In this document: positions 9,201 to 21,200 of the stretch, one piece after another
How the letters are laid out: each line of letters starts with the position of its first letter
How positions within the stretch are numbered: position 1 is the stretch's first letter
Assembly: GCA_003996215.1 (NCBI GenBank)
Contig: QJPP01000438.1
Coordinates: 372,001 to 436,000, forward strand
Length of the DNA: 64,000 bases
Origin: Jaltomata sinuosa
Taxonomy: Eukaryota; Streptophyta; Magnoliopsida; Solanales; Solanaceae
Reading direction: 5' to 3'
Made by a program: the position numbers and the translations under genes
Notes under the pieces: model-generated
Database searches by the model: none
Told to the model about the DNA's origin: nothing
The model's input: the letters and a program-made list of their open reading frames with translations, nothing else

Positions 9201-12200
9201 CTGTTTATAAGCAATGTTGTCAGTGCCGTGGAAGAAAATACTGAACGTGAGATGAGCATTGAGACATTAATCTCGCTGGGCAGCTCACTGGTATCATAAA
9301 AGAAATTGCAAATTGTAGCACAATGTCAAGATCACATGCTTCACAATAAATGATACCATGACAAACAACCAGCTAATGTTTCTCATGACTGTTATGGAGA
9401 AGAGCAAAAAAGATGCTCATTAGTGGCATATTTAGTCATGAAGATGGTTTACTAGGCCTGACTGAACAATAGTGCTAAAAGAATTCCATGTCCCCTTGAA
9501 TTAAGTACAAAGTCCAAACCTTTGAACACTAGAAGACAAAACATAATTAATCAACAATTTCCACAGAGCTACAGAATCCATACATCTTGTTCGAAAACAT
9601 CTGTTCCGAGATACAAAATCACAATCTCTTTGGTAGAGCTAAAAAGTCATACAATGTCAATATGGTGAATAATCAAAAGAATATGTTTTGGAATATCTTT
9701 TTTCTTTTGGGAGTAGCGGGAGGGGATAAATAATTATTAAGATATTTGCATAGCAGTCCTTTTCAAATTGCATTTGATTGTTTGAGATTGGCTAAAAGCT
9801 CCCCAAGAAAAGGAATTTTGACTTTTTCTTGCACTTTGGACAAAAAGCATTATCTTTAGAAGCCTCGCGAGCTAATGCCTTCAGACTATGTTGCTCCGAC
9901 TCTCCAAATATGATGCCGCACCCATGTCGGATCCTTCAAAAGTGCACTACTTCTGAAGGATCCAACACGTGCCCCTGGACATTTTTGAAGAGTCCGAGCA
10001 ACATAGCCTTTAGAAGGACTTAAGAGATTATCAGAAGAACATAGAACTCACTGATCACCATGGTCAGTGGCTTAGCACTATGAAGCTTCGAGGCACATAT
10101 GGAGCAAATCAATTTAGCAAAGTCTTCTACTCAAAAATTAAAGTACATGCTACAAAAAGAGCAGGATCTGTATATCAATTAAGTACCTGCAGCGGAAAGA
10201 TTGACCACATCGATGGAGCTTCAACATGCTGCCGCAAGACAAAGTGCACAATTTCAGGAGTGCATTCATCAGGTGGCAACTCATCAGATCCCATCACTGC
10301 TTGAAAAAACCGGTGCCTTCTCTCTTCATCTTCCTCCCACCAAGCACGTAGAGTAGAACAGTCATGGCATGATGGAGCATTAACCTAAGTTTAAAGTAAT
10401 GAACTTTGTTTGGCCAGTCTTTAAGCATCAAGGACTAATATGCATTAAAACCAGATAATTACTTGACGACAAAAGCACTGTTAAAAATCATTTACAAGAT
10501 ATACGGAGAAAAAGGAAGGCATATTCAAAGGAGGCATATTCAAAGGTGTCTTGACAATTTTTGTCCAATATATCCTGAAGAGTAACACTAAAAGCAGCAC
10601 AATAGTTAGTCCATGTGGGTTTTTTTTCATGTTAAGCAAAATTAGAGTTTGCATTCTAGTTTCCACTTTCCAATGAATTTTAGCAGACTTCTGGTACATC
10701 AGTATGTTCACTTAAAAGGTAAAATGATAGAGATCACGAGTAACATTGAAGCATTTTTTCACGCCTCCAGGTGCTTTTTCTTACAGTCAAAGGGAGCACT
10801 TGAAAAATTGTTACACTAACTCGATGTATAATCACATGAAAAAAATGCTCAGCATTCAATTTGAGAACTTAAGAGTAGCATCCTAAAATTCTTCAGCCTT
10901 TTTATGGTTCTGTCATGGTTTGATAAAACTTGTCTATTAGGTAAGTATGTTTTATATTTCACGGGAAAAGGTTTGTACAGTAGATTATCATAGAAGTTGC
11001 TTTAACTAAGACCATCTTCCATTCAAATAAGTTGGGATGTAGTAGCAGAAATCTCGGAGAATTTTACCGTCATGTAGCTGTATTGAGAAGGAATACCAAA
11101 TTCTAGATCAGGTTCACTTGGCATGCGTTGAATGCGTAGGCCTACTAAGCCCAATTCTTGCATCACCTGCATTGAAGTGGTCATAACTCAACTCATGCAT
11201 TGAGATGCAAGAAAGTGATGTAACAAAGATATATGATTTCCGAGGAATGTTGGTACTGAGTAGCATACAGGATGAACACAGGAGGGAATTAGGCCTAGGT
11301 CTTCCCCACAAGCGAGCATATCTGATGAGTTCAAAAGAACAGGCAAAGTCTTTAAGGCATTTTCACGCCAAAGACCTTCTTGTCGGCAGAAGTAGTAATC
11401 ATGGTATAATCTTTTTAGGACATTTTGACTGCACCAGCAAACAGATCATAAGAAACCAGAAAAATTAGCATAACTCCCTTAGAAAGTAGAGGCTAAAACC
11501 CTACTATTCTTCACATGCAGAGAAAATGTGTAGACATCTAAACGGATGAAAGATACGCACTGGTGTTTACTTTGAAAAAGTTACTGCAGTTTATCAATCC
11601 GACATCAGATAGTGTAAACTAGAAAAATATGTGTGAGGTACCTGTGCTGATCCAAATCCTTAAAGCTTGTAGTGTCTTCAACATTGAAGCGAGGGTAAAA
11701 TTTTCTAGGATCTTCTCGATCCTTAATAAGTGCTACATTCTGTGATAAAGACGGGAAGATCAATATAACAATCGAGCATGAGTAGTATAATAAGCATCGG
11801 TGCAGAAAAAGCCTATTTTTTTAATAGGAGAAGAATAGACAAAATTAGACTTCTGGACATCAAAGCAATGCACCTGCAGAAGATCAAAGAGTTTTCGTCG
11901 TAGCTTCTCTTCACTCTCTACAAACATGGATGTTTCCAAGAATGACTTCAGCGCAGATGCAATTTTCTTCTCAGTATTGCATTCCTCCTTGAACTACATT
12001 GGAAAGAGTAGAATATATTCACTTGGAGATATGCGCATAGCAACATTGATGAAAGAACACTCCAGCCCCATAGCTGAGAGCCCCTAGACTATGGCGTAAA
12101 GACAAAGGTAAATGATGCAACAAAGAGAACTACAGAAATAAGCCCTTTGCAAGAGAAAATGATTTTTTTTGCTTTCGACAAGGTAACTGGATTCTTTTTT

Positions 12201-15200
12201 TTTTTTTTGAAGCTAGAACTAAGATGATTGTGCATAAGCTGAAAGCAATCATGTATCAATAAATCAAGAAACAGCAAAAAGAAGAATGCAGCAGCTCTGT
12301 CACTAACCAGGTGATGGACAGATACCTCACAAAAAATCCCAAACCAGACTCCTACCTTAATACCCTATAGGTTCTCATATCTTTTTTTTGAACTTGATAT
12401 CTTTGGTTTTTATTAAAGCAAATTAAAGAAGGTAATTATCTTATACTAATTATTGTCTTTAATTTCTTCGAAATAGGGGTCCAGATCACTTTGTTATCTA
12501 AATTCCTAAACTGATTCTATAAGTAACGTGATTAGTTTCAATCCACTAATTTTAATCACTAAGCTCAATTAGGGTTCTTAGTCTATCTTTTGGAATTCAT
12601 GAACTTTTGTTCTTGAATTTATTCTATCTTTATTTTCTTGTCTTTAATTTCAGTATTTACGCCTCCGCTTATTTTCTAGTTTCTTCATCTTATTCTTGAA
12701 ACTAACTCGATTCTTATCATCTAGCTCCACCACTTTTGAATTATCATTGTGATCCGCACTCTTTATCCGGTCCAGACGATTCACACCCGACACAAGATTA
12801 TTTGCTTGATGCGTACTTATCTGTAGAGAGTTCTCCCATTGCCACTACTAAAGGTATTAAATCTACTCGTAACCCTAATACTATCTATATTTGTCTTAAT
12901 TAGCATCGTTTGTTACCAGCTCATTATGCCTTTGTATCATCACTATCATTTGTTTCTCTTTCTCATCTAGACTGGCCACAAGATATGATTAAGGAGATGT
13001 CTGCCTTACACCTTAGTGGTACTTAGGAACTTGTTCTTTTACATCCAGGTACGTCTACAGTTGGTTGTCGTTGGGTATATACGGTTAAAGTTGACCCTGA
13101 TGGATAAATTGATCACCTAAAGGCACAACTAGTTGCCAACGACTACACACAGATTTTTGGTCTTAAATATGGTGATACCTTCTCTCCTGTGACCAAGATT
13201 GCATCAGTCCGTTTCTTTTTATCTATGGTTGTTGTTCCCCATTGACTTCTCTACCAGTTGGATATTAAATGGTTTTCATTGAAATCTCAAAGTTTAGTGA
13301 GGTATATATGGAGCAACCACCAAGAGGTAGGAATTTCTCAAACGAACTGCACTCCTTCATATGGATTTGTTGCTCAAGGGAGACTACTAACATGGTGTGC
13401 AGACTACAACGATCACTTTATGGCCTAAAACAGTCTCCTCAAGCATGGTTTGACAAATTTAGCATGGTTATTCAACAATTTGGCATGGTTCATAGTGAAG
13501 CTGATCATTCTGTGTTTAACTGCTCCAGGTTTGTGCATGTATTTACGTTGATGACATAGTCATCACAGGTAATGATAAGGAGGGAATTACCAAGTTGAAG
13601 CATACCCTCTTCAACACTTTCAAACTAAGAATCTTGGTCGATTGAGGTACCTCTTAGGCAATGAGGTTGCTCAATCAAAATCAGGTACTACATTTCACAG
13701 AGGAAGTATGCTCTTGATATTCTTGAGGAGACAGGGATGACAGATTGTATTCCTATTGATACTCTGATGGGTCTAAATGTTAAGATTCTACCAGGTCAAG
13801 GGAAGCCTCTTGATGAAAGACATAGGAGGTTGGTAGGAAAATTATATTATCTCACTATGACTTGACCTGACATTGCCTTCCCGATTAGCATTGGAAGTCA
13901 GATGATTAGACTCTCCTTCTGAGCCACTGGAATGCACTTACTCGCATTATTCGATACAAAATCTGATCTAGGGAAAGGACTAATTTACAAAGACAGAGGA
14001 CATGAGCAAATTGTTGGATATAAAGATGCAGATTAGTCAGGGTCAACCTCTGACAGACAATCCACTTCTGTATATTGTGTTTTAGTTGGGAAAAATTTGG
14101 TGTTTTGCACCCAAGGGTGTGGCTTAGTGGTCAATGAAGTGGGTTAAAGAACCATGAGGTCTGAGGTCTCAGGTTCAAATCCTAGCAGAGACAAAAAAAT
14201 ACTAGGTGATTCTTCCCATCTGTTCTAGCCTTGGTGGACAGAGTTACCTGGTACCTGTTGCTGGTGGGAGGTGGCATGTATCCCGTGGATTTAGTCGAGG
14301 TGTGCGAAATTTGGCCCAGACACCACGGTCATCCAAAAAATAAAAATTGGTGCCTTGGTAAAGTAAGAAACAACATGTGATTTCTTGATCGAGTGCAGAA
14401 GCAGAATATCGGTTGGGGCAGTAGCTACATATGAACTCATATGGATCAAGAAACTACAGAAGAAATTAAAACTTAGGGAGATTAAAGAAATGGAACTTGT
14501 GTGTAATAATAAGGTTGCACTTCACATTGCATCAAATCCAATGTTTCACGAGAGAACCAAACATAGAGATTGATTGTTATTTTGCCAGAGAGAAGGTACT
14601 TTTAGGAGACATTGTCACAAAGTTTGGGCGGTCAAATGATCAGCTTGCAGACATATTCACCAAGTCCTTAGCCAGTCTTAGGACAAGTCATATATGTAGC
14701 AAGCTTGGTACATATGATTCGTTGTATGCACCAGCTTGATGGGAAGTGTTAAAATAGTTGTGAATATTCTACAATGTGTAACGGAAAAGGGTCTAAATTA
14801 CCCCTCACCTATTCGAAATGGTACAAAAATATCCTTCATCCACCTATTGGCTCTATTATACCCCTGACATCCATCTTTGGTTTCTAAAATGCCCTTCAAG
14901 TTAACAGAAAACGGAAAAGGGCCGAAAATACCCCTAAACTATAGGAAAAGGTCTAAAAATACCCTCCATCCACCTTTTTGGCTCACCTATACCCTTAAAA
15001 CTAACAACCTCCTCTATATTTTAATTTTAAAAAAATTACATATTACGTATTTTTTTTTATTTGGTAAAATAAAAACCTTACTCCAGCAAGCTGATGACAT
15101 GGCAAATAAGATTAACTAAATATTACATGTCAGCAAATAAAAATAAATACTAGTGTCACCTTTATACTTACTAGAGTTATGAAAATTGAAAAATTTAATT

Positions 15201-18200
15201 GGTTGCCGAAAATATATTGCCGAAATAAATGGAGATGACCAGAGATAGACACATCAACCTTGTTTTCTATGTCAAACTGTATCCCAAATTCTTCAATCTC
15301 TCGGACTAATTGAACTTAATACGACTTGAAACACTTCTTAGTTAATTTTGTTATTTTCTCGTTGATTATGCTCTTACTAATTCTGGTGTGGCTCCAGGTG
15401 AATTGGTCATTAGTTTATGTAATAACAGTGCCTATTTAGTAAAAGGGAATAGATGGGAAGCTTTGTGGATGATGCTGTTTTACGGGCTGATGGGAGTGAC
15501 GGTAGCTTTTAGTTCCATATACTTAGTCATTGGCAATTAAGTATCTTGGTGGTGATAGCAGTATTCAATGATAAAATTTTCTCTGATCATCTCTTTTCTC
15601 AGTTCTAAACTAGTAGTATTTATTTTTATTTGCTGACATGTATTTTTTAGTTAATCTTATTTGGCATATCATCAGCTTGGTGGGGTGAGGTTTTATTTTA
15701 CCCAATAAAAAATTAACACGTAATAAGTAATTTTTTTAAAATAAAATATAGAGGGGCATGTTAGTTTCAAGGGCATAAGTGAGCCAAAAAGATGGATGGA
15801 GGGTATTTTTAGACCTTTTCCTATAGCTCAGGGGTATTTTTGCCCTTTTTCCATTTTCTGTTAACTTGAGGGGCATTTTAGAGCCCAATGGTGGATGTCA
15901 AGGGTATAATAGAGCCAATAGGTGGATGGAGGGTATTTTTGTACCATTTTGAATATGTGAGGGGTAGTTTAGGCCCTTTTCCGTATGTGTAAATATAGTC
16001 TAAGTTGCTTGGACTCGGGTGCGGGTATCCGAGACAGGTGCAGATCCGAGAGTTAGATTCATTAAAATTTAAATTTTAAGATTCGGGGGTGCGAATCCGA
16101 GTACGGATACGGGTGCGGGGATTAGGCTAAAGAAAATCAAATATAATAAATATATTTTCCAATTACTTTACTTTTCAATTAAGGAGTATTAAACCGACAC
16201 TCCAAATTACTTTACTTTTTCAATTCTAATAAAGCGAGGATTCTGTGCCGACCTCGACATTCTTACTTTACTCCAAATTAAAGAATAAAGCGTAAAGCCG
16301 ACCTCGACAACCGAAGATTTTGTGCGTCTTCTTCCCCAAAGAATCAAGAGAACTGACGTCGACGGAGACAATAATTTGCTCCTCTGGTTCTTTCCATGAC
16401 GCGACATCTCGCTCCCTTTCAAATTACTATTCCAGTCAGATTTCACCGGACTTTTCCCTTCTTAATTACAATCGTCGGTCGAAATTTTTTCAGGTAAGGT
16501 GTAAATTTATTTTAAGATCGAATTCTCAATTTTCCCTCAAATTCGTTCTTGACCCCGCACCCGAACCAACGACGGTGTCGCGTCGAGACGGGTTCGGCAG
16601 CAAAATTGAAGGGTCCGCGCAACATAGAATATAGTAGGTCGCCTGATTTACTCCTATTGTAATTATGTAGTGATTTTTCTTTCATTTTCAGAACATGTAA
16701 ATATAGTTGTTTAAATTCCAATAGCTTGAGGGAATAATCAAGCTCTCTCTCTTATTTTCTCTTCCTCTTCACATATCATTTTAGCCATATACCCCTGTAA
16801 AATAACATGAAAAATCTGCACTACAGAATTAAGCTTGCAGGTGCTACTTTGTGTACCATGTTCATTATTTCTCCTTCCCACATTCCTTTATCCCAATGTA
16901 CCATAATTCCTCTTCTTGTGCCACTTGCTGCCAAACACATGATCAACCCACCTGTTGCCCCAAATTTCCTCTGCTACTGTAACACCCCAAACTTTCGAGC
17001 AAAGATTCCAATCATTTTTCGCGTGTAATTAGACCTGAACCCGGAAGATTTTACTGTACCTAGATGTTATGGTCTATTACTATGTGTGGGAAGAGTGTTG
17101 GAGGTGAATTAAGGTCCTAAGAAACCTTTATCACAAAGCTAAGCTGAAACGTTCTCTACCGATTAAGTTTTTGTATAAGCTCATTCAAGGGTCAACTTCA
17201 AATGATCATTTCTCCCATTATATAAAGAGTTACATGGCCCATGACCTACCAAATTAAAGGTTTTCGAGTCTTCTTTCCAACGCCACCAACTGCTCGTTAA
17301 TCCGAGTTCGGAGTAAAAAGTTATGAACGTTTTATCAAGCAAGTATCAGTCTGGCGCGATGGTGGCGCTCCACGCTAGACACAAAACTTCAGAACGTTGA
17401 AACTGGCGCATTGATGGCGCCCCGAGCCCGACCTATTTCCAGCAAAAAAAATTACGTTTCTTTTTCCTTTTTTCACGTTCTTAAAAGGGTGTTTTCGTCC
17501 TTTCAATAATACCTAACCCCAACCCACGACTTTTAACCTTTCCTATAGCCTAATACGCTCAGATTTCATAAATATCAACACAATTTCTCTCGTCTCCTCC
17601 CCAAAGTTCCAAGAAACAAGAACTCCTAGGGTTCAAGCTTCCTATGATCAAACTCAAGCGATTCCAAAATTCTCTCCATCAAAAGGTATGTTGAACAATC
17701 CTCTTTCAACTATTTCTACTAGTAAATGATTTCCTAACTATGAAAGTGATTTTTGTACAAGTTTGAAAGTGGATTTTGTTGAATGATTTTGGAAGATGAA
17801 CTTACTTGAACTTACGAACTCTTCTTATGAAATTTCCCCTTTGTTATTGAATATACTTGAGAATGGAGGATTATTGCTTGAAATACGAAACTCTATTTTT
17901 ATGAAAAGCTTTTTGGGCAGATTTATGGTCATGAAGTCATTATTCTTTTATAAATTATTTTACTATTTAAATCTTGGCTGTTGACGGAAGGAAAAAGGAT
18001 TTTCTACGTTCCTCGATTTTGAAATAGTTGTTTACTAATGATAAAATTGTCAACTTTTGAGGGTTATGTTAAATGTATTTAAATTCTTTAAAATGATGTT
18101 CCCATTCTTCTCTCTGCTTTGAGTTCTACTTCTCCAGACCCGGCACCGGCGTCTTCACGAGCACCGACCGACGAGCCAGATCGCCACCCAGATTGCCACA

Positions 18201-21200
18201 GATCCCGGCCGCACGTCGCCCGATCCAGATCGCCGCCGTCGCTGCTCTGACGAACGTCGCCGCCGACGCACTCTCTGACGAACACCCAGATCTGCTCCGG
18301 CCAGATCTGCTGCTTGCACTTGCACTTTTTCTTTTCTTTGCTGTTCTTTTCTTTTCTTTTCTTTTCTTTTTGTTTTCTTTTGTATCCTCTTCTTCCAGGT
18401 CCCAACCTCAGGTCAGATTTCCGACGAGCAACCAGTTTCCGGCGAACAGCAAGATTCCGGCGACCAATTTCGACACCTCAGTTTGCCGGAATCCGTCAAT
18501 TCAAGCAAGGAAGCGGCTCTCCTCCACCAAGCTTAATCCCGGTGACTTCTGCACCTCTATCTTTACTTCTCCGGTCTCTTTGCCACCAGTTTCTTATTTT
18601 TAAGTTGTTAGTCGACTGTTTGATTTGAGATTATTGCTATTTGTTGTGATATATTGTGCCTTTGACCCTTCTCGGTGTAGTTATTTTTCTATCTTTTTTT
18701 CCCTTCCTGTTAGCTTAGTAATCCCGTGTTTGGGTACATTTCGTTTGGATTATTTTGTTTGGTGTCCTTCCCCTCTTGTTGCGACAGTCTACCCTAGCCT
18801 CCTTGTTTGGTGTCCTTTTCCCTTCTTGTTTGTTTCTGGATTGTGTAGCAGTAGTCTGTTCCCTTTCCCTGTGTAGTTTTCTTTTCCTTAGCGGCTTTGT
18901 TGGTTGATGGGAGGCTAGGGTCATGTCATCGGAGCGGGTTGGGGTTGGGGTCGGGGTCGGGGTCGGGGACGGGGGCGGGTGGTAGGAGGGGTTAGCGGGT
19001 CAAGGGTGCCTCTAGGTTGTGAGTAGGGTCTTGGAATATAGGAACTTTATCTGGAAAGTCCATAGAGTTAGTCAAGATTCTTAGGAAGAGAAGGATTAGC
19101 ATAGCTTGTATCCAGGAGACTAAATGGGTTCGCACTAAGGTGCGGGTAGTGGATGGGTATAAGTTGTGGTACTCGGGAGGCGTTAGGAATAGGAATGGTG
19201 TAGGTATCTTAGTAGATGAGGAGCTTCGGGAGCATGTGGTTGAGGTCAAGAGGGTCAACGATAGGATGATATTGATCATGTTAGTCGTTGGAGGTTCTAC
19301 TTTGAACATTATTAGTGCTTACGCGCCGCAAGCGGGTTTGGATCAGGAGGAAAAGACGGGCTTCTGGGAGGCGTTGGATGAGGTGGTGAGAGGGGTACCA
19401 AACTCTGAGAAGATTTTCATAGGTGGGGATTTCAATGGGCACATCGGATCATCCCCGAGGGGTTATGCTGAGGTGCATGGAGGGTTTGGTTTCGGGGAGA
19501 GGAATGTAGGAGGGGCCTCCCTATTGGATTTTGCTAGAGCCTTTGGGTTGTGGGTAGCAAACTCGATCTTCCCGAAGAGAGGAACATTTGGTTACCTTTC
19601 GTAGTTCGGTGGCCAAGACGCAAATTGACTTTTTGCTCCTTAGGAAGGGGGATAGAGGTTTGTGTAAAGACTGTAAGGTGATACCGAGTGAGAACCTTTC
19701 GACCCAACATAAGCTCTTGGTGATGGACTTGGAGATTAGGCAGGAGAGAAGGAAGAAGAGGGTGGAGGATCGGTCGAGGATTAAATGGGGTAGCTTGACT
19801 ATGGGCAGTGCCTTAGTAATAGGGGAGAAGTTGATGACTTCGAGGGCGTGGGAGAGCAGAGGGGATGCGGATAGTATGTGGGAGGCGACTTCCAACTGCA
19901 TAAGGGAGACGGCTAGTGAGGTGTTAGGTGTCTCGAGAGGCTGCTCTGGCAAGCATCGAGGGGATTGGTAGGGGAATGAAGAAGTAAAAGGGAAGGTGGA
20001 GGCAAAGAAGAGGGCGTACGCGACGTTGGTTGAAAGTAAGGATGAGGAGGAGAAGCGAAAGAATAGGGAGGAGTACAAGATAGCTAGGAGAGAGGCTAAG
20101 TTGGCAGTTACGGCGACTAAGACAGCAGCTTTCGAGAGCTTATACACTGCAATAGAAGGTAAAGGTGGAGATAAGAAGTTGTATAGGCTAGCCAAGGCTC
20201 GGGAGAGGAGGGCCCGGGACCTTGATCAAGTGAAGTGTATCAAAGATGAGGATGGTAAAGTGTTGGTGGAGGATGTGCTCATTAGGAAGAGATGGCAGAC
20301 TTACTTCCATCGACTCCTAAATGAAGAGGGCGACGGAGGCATCGTGTTGGGAGATTTAGAGCACTCGGAGAGGCGTTGTGACTATGGCTATTGTAGGCGT
20401 TTTAGGGTGGAGGAGGTTAAAGATGCTATTCGTCGGATGCATAGGGGTAGAGCGGTCGGACCTGATGAGATTCCGGTGGATTTTTGGAAGTGTACGAGCA
20501 GGGCAGGGATGGAATGGCTGACGGGGTTGTTCAATGTTATTTTCAGGACGGCGAAGATGCCCGGAGCTTGGAGAAGGAGCATGATGATTTCATTGTACAA
20601 GAATAAGGGTGACATCCAAGATTACAACAACTATAGGGGTATCAAGTTGTTAAGTCACACCATGAAGGACTGGGAGAGGGTTGTGGAGTTGAGGTTAAGA
20701 GGAATTGTGACCTTTTCTAAGAATCAGTTCGGATTCATGCCAGGACGGTCGACTACTGAGGTTATTCATCTCGTGAGGAGATTGGTGTAGTAGTATAGGG
20801 AGAGGAAGAAGGATTTGCATATGGTGTTTATCAACCTAGAAAAGGCCTACGACAAAGTTTCCAGGGAGGTTTTTTGGAGGTGTTTGGAGGTTAGGGGTGT
20901 ACCCGTGGCATACACTAGGTTGATCAGGGACATGTATGATGGCGCAGAGACTCGAGTTAGGACCGCGGGGGGAGATTCCGAGCAATTCCCTGTGGTGATG
21001 GGATTGCACCAGGGATCATCCCTTAGCCCCTTTTCATTTGCCTTGGTGATAGATGTGTTGACGCGGCAAATTCAAGGCGAGGTGCCCTGGTGTATGTTAT
21101 TTGCAGACGACGTAGTTTTGATTGAGGAGACCTGTGAAGGAGTTAATGACAAATTGGAGGTTTGGAGACAGACCCTGGAGTCTAAAGGGTTTAGGTTGAG

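Noticed and set aside
16320..16721. Short ORFs on both strands in 16320-16721
   Set aside because: Mostly inside the 628 bp MITE; lengths near chance and no domain.
18193..18628. 136- and 104-codon open frames upstream of the LINE ORF, possibly an ORF1
   Set aside because: C/T-rich 5' region with Phe/Leu/Ser bias; RTE elements usually have one ORF; no RNA-binding motif seen.
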